Part shown: one piece after another, positions 15,301 through 25,455 of the stretch
Numbering within the stretch: position 1 is the stretch's first letter
How the letters are laid out: every line of letters begins with the position of its first letter
From: Pseudothauera lacus
Lineage (GTDB): Bacteria > Pseudomonadota > Gammaproteobacteria > Burkholderiales > Rhodocyclaceae
Assembly: GCF_003034845.1 (NCBI RefSeq)
Contig: NZ_PZKC01000011.1
Coordinates: 62,001 to 126,000, forward strand
Direction: 5' to 3'
DNA: 64,000 bases
Program-made: the position numbers and the translations under genes
Notes under the pieces: model-generated
Seen by the model: the letters and a program-made list of their open reading frames with translations, nothing else
Database searches by the model: none
What the model was told of the DNA's origin: nothing

Positions 15301-16022
15301 CCCTTGCCGATGGCGTGGATCGCCTCCACGTAGGAGCGGTAGTAGCGCTCGGCGTCGGCCGCGGTCATCGCCGCCTCGCCCAGCATGTCGAAGGAGTAGC
15401 GGTAGCCGCGCTTCTCGGCGCTGCGGCCGCGGTCGAGCGCCTCATCGATGGTGCGCCCGGTGACGAACTGCTCGCCCAGCATGCGCATCGCCAGGTCCAT
15501 GCCCTTGCGGATCAGCGGCTCGCCGCCGCGCGCGAGCAGGCGGGTGAGCGCGCTGGCCAGACCTTCTGCGCTGGGGGTGGCCACCAGACGGCCGGTGATC
15601 AGCAGGCCCCAGGTGGCGGCATTGACGAACAGCGAGGGGCTGTTGCCAATGTGCGAGCGCCAGTCGCCGCCGGCCAGCTTGTCGCGGATCAGGCGGTCGG
15701 CGGTGGCACGGTCAGGCACGCGCAGCAGCGCTTCGGCCAGGCACATCAGCGCCACGCCTTCCTGGCTGGACAGCGAGAATTCCTTCATCAACGCATCCAC
15801 GCCGGAGGAGCGCACCCGCCTGGCGCGCAGCCCGCTGACCAGCATGTGGGCAAGGCTGCCGATGCGGGCCTGGAGGGCGGCGTCGACGCGTGCCGCGCTG
15901 ACCAGCGGTGGCACGCACTCGGGTTCCGGGGTGCGCCACGCAGCGTCGATCTGCAGGCGGGCAGGCGCGCGTGGCGCGGCGGGCAGCGCGGCGGCGGCGG
16001 GGAAGGACACAGGCGTGTTCAC
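12360..16022 (-). CDS. putA: Bifunctional proline dehydrogenase / L-glutamate-gamma-semialdehyde dehydrogenase
   Basis: 1220 residues. It oxidises proline to P5C with FAD, then P5C to glutamate with NAD+, using an internal channel. The N-terminal half holds the PRODH barrel; the dehydrogenase half has the catalytic Glu in AETGGQNA and nucleophile Cys about residue 831 in GQRCSA. A C-terminal domain ending in R-T-L-S-I-N-T-A-A-A-G-G-N-A-S-L marks a type B PutA. No N-terminal ribbon-helix-helix domain is visible, so it should not repress itself as E. coli PutA does; control is likely by the divergent Lrp-type regulator. The start is GTG at 16020-16022 with GGAG eight bases upstream. Confidence 0.96.
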   Translation of the reverse strand: MNTPVSFPAAAALPAAPRAPARLQIDAAWRTPEPECVPPLVSAARVDAALQARIGSLAHMLVSGLRARRVRSSGVDALMKEFSLSSQEGVALMCLAEALLRVPDRATADRLIRDKLAGGDWRSHIGNSPSLFVNAATWGLLITGRLVATPSAEGLASALTRLLARGGEPLIRKGMDLAMRMLGEQFVTGRTIDEALDRGRSAEKRGYRYSFDMLGEAAMTAADAERYYRSYVEAIHAIGKGSAGRGTIDGNGISVKLSALHPRYVWAQRERVMGELLARMKDLCLLARQYDIGLNIDAEEADRLDLSLDLLEALAHDPALAGWNGLGFVVQAYQKRAPFVLDWIIDLARASGRRIMVRLVKGAYWDAEIKRAQMDGMAGYPVFTRKVYTDVSYLACARKLLGARDAIYPQFATHNAHTLAAVFHLAGDGYAQGDYEFQCLHGMGEPLYDQLVGNPELRRLVRIYAPVGSHETLLAYLVRRLLENGANSSFVNRIVDENIPVEALIADPVAEAAPLNGAPHPRIPLPAELYGAARANSAGVDLASETVRARIAAALAASRSVPAQAGPMLAEAVAGSATARAVPNPADHDDIVGEVIEAGTAEVEAALAAASAAAPAWAARPPAERADCLARAADLLERDGDQLMALAVREAGKTWANAVAELREAVDFCRYYAAQAREFDNGTHQSLGPVVCISPWNFPLAIFTGQLAAALAAGNPVIAKPAEQTPLIAAAAVRLFHEAGVPAGALQLLPGRGETVGAALVADPRVRGVMFTGSTEVAALINRQLAARGGNVPLIAETGGQNAMIVDSTALPEQVVADVLASSFDSAGQRCSALRVLCLQEDVADGMLEMLQGAAQELSIGNPADVRRDVGPVIDMDARDGLEAHVAAMQVAGCRVTRPALPADCARGTYVAPTIIEIDDLARLGREQFGPILHVLRFRERDLERLVDSINASGYGLTMGVHTRIDETIARVVTRAHVGNLYVNRNMIGAVVGVQPFGGEGLSGTGPKAGGPLYLHRLLARTPGPVFERPAAELPALDAFAEWLERDGRALLEGDDIAVLRDRLDAYRTRRIDGLPLTLPGPTGEDNSLRFVPRGLIAAVANSDAGRVHQLLAALATGNRLLVDDNAATRRLAGALPDALGRHLEVRADWQTQDFGALLCDTTDDEATHWRTQMAARPGPIVGVLHPQPEYDPARLVHERTLSINTAAAGGNASLMAMSG

Positions 16023-16078
16023 GACTCGGGCTCCATCACTGAGGGCGGCGGCAGGTCGGCTGTCACCGGAAGTTCAAG

Positions 16079-16139
16079 TGGCTGAAATATGAGCGAACAA
16101 CAACAGTTTATGGCGCCAAAAATTCATTTTATTCAGCCA
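16079..16139. promoter_or_regulatory. putA-lrp divergent control region with inverted repeat
   Basis: This stretch of the 167-bp divergent gap is markedly AT-rich compared with the flanking genes. TGGCTGAA (16079-16086) and its exact inverse TTCAGCCA (16132-16139) flank it, and TGGCGCCA (16111-16118) is a palindrome near the centre. Lrp-family regulators bind such spaced repeats beside their targets, so this is a good candidate operator for both genes. Confidence 0.55.
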
Positions 16140-16163
16140 TAATTCCTGTACTGAATACATAAC

Positions 16164-16180
16164 GCAGGCGGAAAGCCTGC
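16164..16180 (+). promoter_or_regulatory. Leader hairpin before the Lrp-type regulator start
   Basis: GCAGGC (16164-16169) and GCCTGC (16175-16180) form a perfect 6-bp stem with a GGAAA loop that carries the only purine-rich candidate ribosome site, nine bases before the ATG at 16190. It may modulate translation of the regulator. Confidence 0.35.
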
Positions 16181-16189
16181 TGCGCCGCA

Positions 16190-16663
16190 ATGGACCGTAT
16201 CGATCTGAGGATTCTCGCCGAACTGCAGGCAAACGCCCGGCTGTCGCTGGTCGAACTGTCGCGCCGGGTCGGGCTTACCAAGACGCCGTGCGCGGAGCGC
16301 ATCCGCCGGCTGGAGAAGGCCGGGGTGATCCGTGGCTATCACGCCGATCTCGATCCGGAGGCGATGGACGCCGGTCACATCGTCATCGTCCAGGTTCTGC
16401 TGACCAGTACCACCGCGCATGACCTGCGGCGCTTCAACGAGGCGGTGATGCGCATCGCGGAGATCCAGTCCTGCCACATGATCGCCGGCGACTTCGACTA
16501 CCTGCTCAAGGTGCGCACCCGCGACATCCACGAATACCGCCGGGTGATGGGGGAGAAGATCTCCGAACTGCCCTGCGTCAAGCAGACCCACACCTATGTG
16601 GTGATGGAGAACGTCAAGGACGAGTCCGGGGTGCCGGTGCCTGTCCGCGGCCCTGGACCGTGA
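16190..16663 (+). CDS. Lrp/AsnC-family regulator, probably of putA
   Basis: 157 residues. Residues 1-60 are the winged helix-turn-helix (ILAELQANARLSLVELSRRV then TPCAERIRRLEKAGVI); about 65-145 is the RAM ligand-binding domain with G-D-F-D-Y-L-L-K-V-R. Lrp-type proteins divergent from putA (PutR, BkdR-like) activate proline catabolism in response to proline, and the 167-bp divergent arrangement supports that role here. The proline assignment is inference; response to leucine or another amino acid carried by the adjacent Liv system is also possible. Confidence 0.88.
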   Translation: MDRIDLRILAELQANARLSLVELSRRVGLTKTPCAERIRRLEKAGVIRGYHADLDPEAMDAGHIVIVQVLLTSTTAHDLRRFNEAVMRIAEIQSCHMIAGDFDYLLKVRTRDIHEYRRVMGEKISELPCVKQTHTYVVMENVKDESGVPVPVRGPGP

Positions 16664-16772
16664 CGCAAGTCACAGGGCTGCTCCGCGCCGTGTCCCTGGC
16701 CTGGCGCAGAGGCCGACGGCGGCGCCGGGATGGCGCTATGCTTGCGCCGTTGCCCATCGACCGGGTTCGCCA

Positions 16773-19685
16773 ATGCGCCGCTTCTCCGTCTTCTGCCGAG
16801 TATTGACCTGTCTGTGTGCCTGGTTGCTGGCCGTCCTGCCGGCCCAGGCCTTCGCGATGGCTGAGGGGGCGTCCGCGGCGCAGGGGCGCAAGGTGCTCAC
16901 TGTTGGCGTGATTGCCGACAACGAACCGTACTCCTCGGTCGATGGGGGGACGCCGAGCGGTTTCTCCATCGACGTGCTCGAAGAGGTCGCGGCGCACGCC
17001 GGACTGCGTTTCAGCTACCGCGCCGGCAGCTGGCCGGAGATCTATCCGGCCTTCCTGCGTGGCGAGATCGATGTCATCGACGAGATCTCCTTCCGCGAGG
17101 AGCGCGCCGCGCTGATGCGGTTTACCGAGCCCTACCACTACCGCCAGACGGTGGTCATGCACGACGTCAACCGTCCCCTGCCGGCACTGGGGGCGGTGGA
17201 GGATCTGCGCCCCTATCGCGTCGGGGTGGTGCGCGACATCTACTACAAGAGCGAGCTGAGTGCGCGCGGCATTGCCGTCGTCGAGTACGACGGCCTGCCC
17301 AGCCTGGTGCGGGCGCTGGCCTTCGGCTGGGTGGACGCCATCGTCGGTCCCGAGGTGACGCTCAGCTACCACGCCCGTCGCGGCGGCTTCGGTCACCTGC
17401 GCGTGGCCGGCAGCGTTCCGATGGGCGGACTCGAGGTGGAGGACTTCCGCCTCGCCGTCCTGCCCGCCAACGCCTCCTTGCTCGAAGCGCTCTCCGCCGG
17501 CCTGGCGGCCATTCCGCCGCAGCGCATGGCGGAGATGCTGGAGCGCTGGCAGGAGTTCGGCGGGCAGGCGATCAGCGCACCGCAGGCCTACCGCCTCAGC
17601 GAGCAGCAGACGGCCTACATCCGCCGCCTCGGTCCGGTGCGCGTCGGCCTGATGCGTGATTACGCTCCCTTCAGCTTCGTCGATGGCGGCAAGGTGCAGG
17701 GCCTGGCGGTGGATGTGCTGGAGCGTGTGGCCGATCTGAGCGGGATGCAGGTGGTGACCGTGGCCGATCGCTGGACGGTGCTGCTCGATCTCTTCCAGCG
17801 TGGCGAGATCGATGTCATCGCCAACATCTCCGATCACCCCGCGCGCCGCGAGTTCACCCGTTACACCAGGCCCTACCACGTCATCCCCAACGTCGTCTTC
17901 AGCCGCGACCCCACGTTGCTCTACGAGCAGCCCGAGGACCTGCGCGGGCTGCGCATCGCGCTGGGCTCCGAGGTGTTCTACGAAGGCGCGGTGCGGCGCC
18001 AGTTCGGCGATTCGGTGGTGGGCTTCTCCTCGCAGCAGGCGATGTTCGGCGCCCTTGCCGAGGGCAGTGTGGACGTCGTCCTCGCCGCCCTGCCGAACGG
18101 CATGCACTGGGTGCGCGAACTGGGGCTGACCGACGTGCGGGTGGCGGGCGAGTTCAGCATGCCGGGGGTCGAGGGAGAGGATCTGCGCTTCGGCGTGCGG
18201 CCCGCGCTGGAGCCGCTGGCCCGCATCATGGACGATGCGCTGGCGGCGATCAGCCCGACCGAGCAGCGCACCATCGAGAACCGCTGGCTCGGCGCGAGCG
18301 CCGTGCGGGGGGAGGTCATGCAGCGCAGGCTGTCCTTCAGCGCTGCCGAAGAAGCCTATCTGGCGCAGCGCGGAGGGCGCTTGCGGGCGTGTGTGTCGCC
18401 GGCGTGGATGCCCATCGAGGGGCTGGATCGCCATGGCCGCCATGCCGGCATCGGCGCCGATTTCCTCGCGCTGTTCGAGGCGCGCAGCGGCATCGCCTTC
18501 GAGATCGTGCGCACGGCGACCTGGACGGAGTCCCTGGAGGCCGCCCAGGCAAGGCGTTGCGACATCTTGCCGATGGCGATGGAGACGCTCGACCGTCTTG
18601 CCTACCTGAACTTCAGCAGGCCTTACTTCAGTGTGCCGATGGTGCTGCTGGGGCGCGTCGAGGCACCTTTCGTCGACGGGCTCGATGAGCTCGACGGCCG
18701 CCCGGTCGGCGTGCTGCGTGGCCATGCCGCGGGCGAACTGCTGCGCGCACGCTACCCCGGCCTGCGCATTGTCGAGGTCGATGACGAGCTGGAGGGCTTG
18801 CGCCGTGTCCAGCGCGGCGAGCTTCACGGCTATGTCGGCAGCCTGATGTCGGTCAGCCACCTGCTGCAGGAGCATGGTCTGGCCGACATCAAGGTGCTTG
18901 CCCGCGTTCCGGGAGACGTCTTGCTCTCCGTCGCCACGCGCAACGACGAGCCGGCGCTGGCCTCGATTGCGCAGAAACTCGTCGATGCCGTCGGCGACGA
19001 CGAGCGCCGGCAGATCGAGGCGCGCTGGCGTGCGGTCCGCCTCGAGCAGCGCGTTGATTACGCCCTGCTGTGGCAGTTGGGGGGCGGTGCGCTGCTCGGA
19101 CTGGGCTTGCTGTTCGTGTGGAACCGCAAGCTCGGTGCGCTCAACCGGCGCCTTGAGGATGCCAATGCGGCGCTTGAGCGGGTCGCCCTCACCGACAGTC
19201 TCACCGGGGTAGGCAACCGCAAGTTCTTCGACCGCCATTTCGGCGCCACGATGCGCTGGTGCCAGCGCCATGAGCTGGTGTTCATGGTGGCGATGATCGA
19301 TGTCGATCACTTCAAGGCCATCAACGACAACCACGGACACCAGATCGGCGACGACTGTCTGGTGGCGCTGGGCGCCTGCCTGCAGGCGCACCTGCGCCGC
19401 GAGAGCGACCATGTGGCGCGATTCGGCGGGGAGGAGTTCGTGGTCTTCTGCGCCCTTGCCGCCGGCGAGGATGCTCAGGCCTGGCTGGAAGCACTGCGGG
19501 TGAAGGTCGAGGCCTTGCGGGTGGCCTCGCCGGCGGGGGAACTGCGCTTTACCGTCAGCATCGGTTTTGCGGACGGTGTTCCCGGGCCTGCTGCGCGTGC
19601 CGAAGACTACCTCGCCCGTGCCGACCAAGCGCTTTACGAGGCCAAGCGCAACGGGCGCAATCGCTGCGTGCGCGCCTCCGCCTGA
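16773..19685 (+). CDS. Diguanylate cyclase with three tandem periplasmic solute-binding domains
   Basis: 970 residues. A signal peptide (about 1-28) is followed by three SBP_bac_3 domains (about 38-265, 288-515 and 525-750), each with the V-G-V/V-G-L start and D-V-I/D-I-L lobe motifs, then one membrane helix (about 762-783) and a GGDEF domain. The active-site motif is GGEEF at 885-889 and the inhibitory-site motif RESD at 876-879, so it should make c-di-GMP with product feedback. There is no EAL domain. The binding domains suggest an amino acid or similar polar ligand in the periplasm; the neighbouring liv and putA genes fit. Start ATG has no strong ribosome site. Confidence 0.92.
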   Translation: MRRFSVFCRVLTCLCAWLLAVLPAQAFAMAEGASAAQGRKVLTVGVIADNEPYSSVDGGTPSGFSIDVLEEVAAHAGLRFSYRAGSWPEIYPAFLRGEIDVIDEISFREERAALMRFTEPYHYRQTVVMHDVNRPLPALGAVEDLRPYRVGVVRDIYYKSELSARGIAVVEYDGLPSLVRALAFGWVDAIVGPEVTLSYHARRGGFGHLRVAGSVPMGGLEVEDFRLAVLPANASLLEALSAGLAAIPPQRMAEMLERWQEFGGQAISAPQAYRLSEQQTAYIRRLGPVRVGLMRDYAPFSFVDGGKVQGLAVDVLERVADLSGMQVVTVADRWTVLLDLFQRGEIDVIANISDHPARREFTRYTRPYHVIPNVVFSRDPTLLYEQPEDLRGLRIALGSEVFYEGAVRRQFGDSVVGFSSQQAMFGALAEGSVDVVLAALPNGMHWVRELGLTDVRVAGEFSMPGVEGEDLRFGVRPALEPLARIMDDALAAISPTEQRTIENRWLGASAVRGEVMQRRLSFSAAEEAYLAQRGGRLRACVSPAWMPIEGLDRHGRHAGIGADFLALFEARSGIAFEIVRTATWTESLEAAQARRCDILPMAMETLDRLAYLNFSRPYFSVPMVLLGRVEAPFVDGLDELDGRPVGVLRGHAAGELLRARYPGLRIVEVDDELEGLRRVQRGELHGYVGSLMSVSHLLQEHGLADIKVLARVPGDVLLSVATRNDEPALASIAQKLVDAVGDDERRQIEARWRAVRLEQRVDYALLWQLGGGALLGLGLLFVWNRKLGALNRRLEDANAALERVALTDSLTGVGNRKFFDRHFGATMRWCQRHELVFMVAMIDVDHFKAINDNHGHQIGDDCLVALGACLQAHLRRESDHVARFGGEEFVVFCALAAGEDAQAWLEALRVKVEALRVASPAGELRFTVSIGFADGVPGPAARAEDYLARADQALYEAKRNGRNRCVRASA

Positions 19686-19691
19686 GGGCGT

Positions 19692-21843
<2,152 letters not shown>

Positions 21844-21847
21844 GTGC

Positions 21848-21877
21848 TTGCCGCTCTCGGGGCTGTTCATGGATAAT
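21848..21877 (+). promoter_or_regulatory. Probable promoter of tRNA-Leu(CAA)
   Basis: TTGCCG (21848-21853) and GATAAT (21872-21877) with 18-bp spacing lie 15 bp upstream of the tRNA 5' end. They overlap the start region of the divergent queA. Confidence 0.5.
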
Positions 21878-21891
21878 GCTTGGCTTCCCGT

Positions 21892-21976
21892 GCCGGGATG
21901 GCGGAATCGGTAGACGCAGCGGACTCAAAATCCGCCGCCGCAAGGTGTGTGGGTTCGAGTCCCACTCCCGGCACCA
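21892..21976 (+). tRNA. tRNA-Leu (anticodon CAA)
   Basis: 85 nt with the CCA encoded. Acceptor stem GCCGGGA/TCCCGGC, class II long variable arm, GGTTCGAGTCC T-arm and a 7-nt anticodon loop CTCAAAA giving anticodon CAA (reads UUG). The gene lies alone in the queA-histidine kinase gap. The 3' end is not duplicated nearby and no integrase is present, so there is no sign that it serves as an attachment site. Confidence 0.96.
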
Positions 21977-22216
21977 GCAGCCTTGCTGCTGCGCTGGCCT
22001 GCCCGCCACTTTGCGCGCGCCACCCTTTTCCGCAGCTTTCGAGCCGGCGGATTCTAGCAGAACTCCGCCTTCTTCCCCGCTGCCTGCGGACGCCGTCACC
22101 ATCCGCGCGAAGGCGCATGGCTCCTCAATCTGGGGCCTTGTGTGTATAGTTTCCGGGACTCGTATCCATACGTACTGCCCGGTTATGCAAAGTCCATCCC
22201 GCGCTGGCGCGTCCTG

Positions 22217-24823
22217 ATGTCCGAAGGTGCGTCCGTCCTCTTTGGCCACAGCCGGCCGCTGATCGAATTCGATCCGCGACGCTGGCCGGAACTGCCGTTC
22301 CGGCTGAGCAGCGCACTGGCCCTGTTGTGCCTGGGCGTTGCGCTGCTGGCCGCCTTGCAGCCGCAGCCCTTGCTGCGCTGGCTGCCTTTCACCCAGGATA
22401 GTGGCGCCAATACCCTGCTTGCCCTTGCCGCGCTGGCCGCGGCGCTCGCCGTGCGGCAGCGTGGACGTGCGCTGCTGGCGGATTCCCTGCTTACTGCCGC
22501 CGCTTTGCTGGCGGTGCTGCCGCTGCTCCAGCATCTTGTCGCCGCGGTACCGGGCGACGGGCCGTGGAGGCTGTTCGTCGATACCCTGCACCAGCCCGGG
22601 TTGAACGATTACTGGCCGGGACGCATGTCGGCCTTCGCCTCGCTGCTGCTGCTTCTGGCTGCGGCCTGCATGTACGTGCTCGCACACCTGACCGGCCGGC
22701 GCGCGGTGCGGCACTGGATGTTCCTCTACGCGGCGCTGTTCGTGCTGGTGCTGATCGGTTTTGCCGGCGAACTGGTCGGCGTGCCGGTGCTGGTGGAGCC
22801 CTGGGGGCAGGGCGACGCAGTGGGCGTGCTGAGTTCCGGCACGCTGCTGGGGCTGGTCTTTGTGCTCTTCCGTGTCGCTGTCGCCGACCGCGCGGTGGGC
22901 GAGTATTTCGCCGGGCGCCCCGATCGCAGCGTCTTCGCAGTCAGCGTGTTCGGCCTGCTGGCGATGCTGGTGGTCGGCGGGGTGAGCATTGGCGGGGTGA
23001 TGGCACCGGTGGGCCTGAGCGGCTATCGTGCCGCGCTCGCCGATGCGCTGCGCACCCACATCCTCCTTGCCGAGTCCGAGATCGGGCGCCTGCAGGGAGT
23101 GGCCGACGAGGCGCTGCGGCGCGTCAGGGCCGGGGCGCTGGATTGGTACGTGGTCGACGAATATGGCGCCGCGGCGGTGCGTCCGACGGTTCGCCTCGAG
23201 TCGCCGGAGCAGGCCCTGTCCTTGCCCGAGGGCGTCCTGGCGCTGGAACTGGAAGGCGCACGCGGCCTCACCCTGATGCGCCGGGGCGGCTGGCGGCTGG
23301 AGGCGCGCCGGGCGGTGGGCGACGGCCGCACGGTGGTGGTCGAACTGCCTTTCCAGCCATTCGACCTGCTCGCCGAACGGGCTGCCGCGCTGGGGCGCAG
23401 TGGTGAGCTGGTGGTGTGCGGGCGGGGAGGCGGCGAGGGGCCGGAGTACTGTTTCCCGACCCGCCAGATCGGACAGTCTTTTCCGCGCATGGTCGCCCAG
23501 GAGCGCAAGTCGCAGCGCACGCCGATGGGGCGGGCGTTGAGCGGCGAGAGCGGTATTGCCGAAGTGCGCGACTATCGTCAGCGTGAGGTGGTGGCTGCGT
23601 TTGCGCCGCTGGGCGGAAGCGGTGCCGGGGCGGTGCTGAAGGTCGACCTCGTCGAGTTGCAGGCGCCGTTGCGCAACGCCCTGTGGGTGGCAATGGCCGG
23701 GGTGCTGCTGCTTGCCCTGGCCGGCGGCGTGGTGGTGAATCGCCATGTGCGCCCGCTGATTCAGCAACTTGCCCACACCGAGCGTGCCCTCAACCGCGCG
23801 CAGGCGGTGGCGCGCGTCGGCAGCTGGCACAGCGCGGCGGCGAGCGGCCGCATCATCTGGTCGCCGGAGACCTACCGCATCTTCGGTCTGCCGCAGGGCG
23901 AGCCGATGAGCCATGAGCGCTTCATGGCCTGTGTACATCCGGACGACCGCGAACAGGTCGCCGCGGCGTGGCGGGCCTCGCTGGACGGTGCGCCTTACGA
24001 TGTCGAGCACCGCATCCTCGTCGATGGACGCGAGCGCTGGGTGCATGAACGCGCGGAGCTGGAGTTCGATGGCAGCGGCGCGGTGTGCGGCGCTACGGGG
24101 ACGGTGGAGGATGTCACCGAGCGCAAGGCGCGCGCCGTCGAGCTGCTGGGCTCGCGCCAGAAGCTGCGCGAGCTGGCGGCCCACCACGAGAAGCTGCGCG
24201 AGGAAGAGCGCACCCACATTGCCCGCGAGATCCACGACGAGCTCGGCCAGTGCCTGACCGCGCTGCGCACCGATGCGGCGATGCTGCAGCTGCACTTCGG
24301 CGAGGGCAATCCGCAGCTGGCGCAGAAGGTCAGCGCGATGAAGCGCCTCATCGACCGCACCATCAAGGTGGTGCGCAGCGTTGCCACCACCCTGCGTCCC
24401 GCCGCCCTCGACCTGGGCCTGGAGTCGGCAGCGGAATGGCTGGTAGGGGAGTTCCGGGAGCGCCACTGCATCGACGTCGAGCTGCGCCTGCCAGCCCAGG
24501 AACTGGCGCTCGACGACGTGCGTGCGACGGTGGTGTTCCGCATTCTGCAGGAGTCACTGACCAATATTGCCCGCCATGCCGAGGCGACCCGCGTCGAGGT
24601 GAACATCGCCGTCGACGAGGAGAGCAGCGTGGTGCTGGAGGTCCGCGACAATGGCCGCGGGTTCGACCCCGCCACCGTGCGTGAGCGCAAGACCTTCGGG
24701 CTGATGGGCATCCGCGAGCGCGCCCTGGCGTTTGGTGGTGAGGCGCGTTTCAGCAGCATGCCGGGGGAAGGAATGGTGCTGCGGGTGCGCATCCCGCTGG
24801 CGCCGGCGGAGGGCGAGGCGTGA
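22217..24823 (+). CDS. Membrane sensor histidine kinase, NarX/UhpB-type core, with PAS domain
   Basis: 868 residues from ATG 22217 (GTG at 22142 would give 893, but a TATAGT -10-like box at about 22146 suggests transcription begins after it). About seven N-terminal helices precede a periplasmic region of roughly 210 residues, then another helix, a PAS domain, and a HisKA_3 dimerisation domain with phospho-acceptor His about residue 673 in AREIHDELGQ. The HATPase domain has D-N-G-R-G-F and G-L-M-G-I-R-E-R-A. The stop overlaps the start of the response-regulator gene, its partner. No NarX P-box was seen; the signal is unknown. Confidence 0.88.
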   Translation: MSEGASVLFGHSRPLIEFDPRRWPELPFRLSSALALLCLGVALLAALQPQPLLRWLPFTQDSGANTLLALAALAAALAVRQRGRALLADSLLTAAALLAVLPLLQHLVAAVPGDGPWRLFVDTLHQPGLNDYWPGRMSAFASLLLLLAAACMYVLAHLTGRRAVRHWMFLYAALFVLVLIGFAGELVGVPVLVEPWGQGDAVGVLSSGTLLGLVFVLFRVAVADRAVGEYFAGRPDRSVFAVSVFGLLAMLVVGGVSIGGVMAPVGLSGYRAALADALRTHILLAESEIGRLQGVADEALRRVRAGALDWYVVDEYGAAAVRPTVRLESPEQALSLPEGVLALELEGARGLTLMRRGGWRLEARRAVGDGRTVVVELPFQPFDLLAERAAALGRSGELVVCGRGGGEGPEYCFPTRQIGQSFPRMVAQERKSQRTPMGRALSGESGIAEVRDYRQREVVAAFAPLGGSGAGAVLKVDLVELQAPLRNALWVAMAGVLLLALAGGVVVNRHVRPLIQQLAHTERALNRAQAVARVGSWHSAAASGRIIWSPETYRIFGLPQGEPMSHERFMACVHPDDREQVAAAWRASLDGAPYDVEHRILVDGRERWVHERAELEFDGSGAVCGATGTVEDVTERKARAVELLGSRQKLRELAAHHEKLREEERTHIAREIHDELGQCLTALRTDAAMLQLHFGEGNPQLAQKVSAMKRLIDRTIKVVRSVATTLRPAALDLGLESAAEWLVGEFRERHCIDVELRLPAQELALDDVRATVVFRILQESLTNIARHAEATRVEVNIAVDEESSVVLEVRDNGRGFDPATVRERKTFGLMGIRERALAFGGEARFSSMPGEGMVLRVRIPLAPAEGEA

Positions 24824-25452
24824 TCCGGGTAGTCATCGCGGACGACCAGTCCATCATCCGCCATGGTGTGCGCCAGGTGCTCGCCTTTGCCGGCGATTTC
24901 GACATTGTCGGCGAGGCGCGCGACGGCTGGGAGCTGCTCACCCTGCTTGCCGAGTGTGCTGCCGACGTGGTGCTCACCGACATGAGCATGCCGGGGCCGC
25001 ATGGCGTCGAGCTGCTCAAGCGCATCCGCGATGCCCATCCGCGCCTGCCGGTGCTGGTGCTGAGCATGCACGGCGAGGCGCAGATCACCGCGCGGGCGCT
25101 GAAAGCCGGCGCTGCGGGCTATCTGACCAAGGACAGCGAGCCGGAAGTGCTGATTGCCGCGGTACGCAAGGTCGCCGCAGGCGGGCGTTACATCGATCCG
25201 CAACTGGCCGAGAAGCTGGTTTTCGAGACTTCGCTCGCCGGCGACCAGTTGCCGCACGAGAGCCTCTCCAACCGCGAGTACGAGGTGCTGGTGCTGATCG
25301 CCCGCGGCATCAGCCTCAGTGACATCGCCGGGCAACTCCACCTCTCGCCGAAGACCATCAGCACCCACAAGGCGCGGCTGATGCAGAAACTCAACGTGCA
25401 CAGCACTGCGGAGCTGGTGCGCTACGCCATCGAGCACGGGCTCGGGGGCTGA
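24820..25452 (+). CDS. NarL/FixJ-family response regulator (LuxR helix-turn-helix)
   Basis: 210 residues. The receiver domain (1-120) has the acidic pair (IADDQ), phospho-acceptor Asp in VVLTDMSMPG and Lys in LTKDS. The LuxR-type DNA-binding domain (about 145-207) reads LSNREYEVLVLIARG and ISLSDIAGQLHLSPKTISTH. GTG start overlaps the kinase stop by four bases (GTGA), so the two proteins are co-translated and surely form one two-component system. The regulated genes are unknown; none of the immediate neighbours is an obvious target. Confidence 0.92.
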   Translation: MIRVVIADDQSIIRHGVRQVLAFAGDFDIVGEARDGWELLTLLAECAADVVLTDMSMPGPHGVELLKRIRDAHPRLPVLVLSMHGEAQITARALKAGAAGYLTKDSEPEVLIAAVRKVAAGGRYIDPQLAEKLVFETSLAGDQLPHESLSNREYEVLVLIARGISLSDIAGQLHLSPKTISTHKARLMQKLNVHSTAELVRYAIEHGLGG

Positions 25453-25455
25453 ACC

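Noticed and set aside
12327-16085. A 1252-codon open frame antisense to putA
   Set aside because: The minus-strand frame encodes an intact PutA; the antisense protein is low-complexity with no recognisable motif.
16614-19628. A 1004-codon open frame antisense to the GGDEF receptor
   Set aside because: The sense frame has a signal peptide, three binding domains and a GGEEF site; the antisense is a GC-rich shadow.
21892-22216. tRNA-Leu(CAA) as an integration site for a mobile island
   Set aside because: No repeat of the tRNA 3' end and no integrase were found in the flanking genes.
22142-22216. GTG at 22142 as the start of the sensor kinase
   Set aside because: A TATAGT -10-like box overlaps it and no ribosome site is seen; ATG 22217 was preferred, though neither start is well supported.
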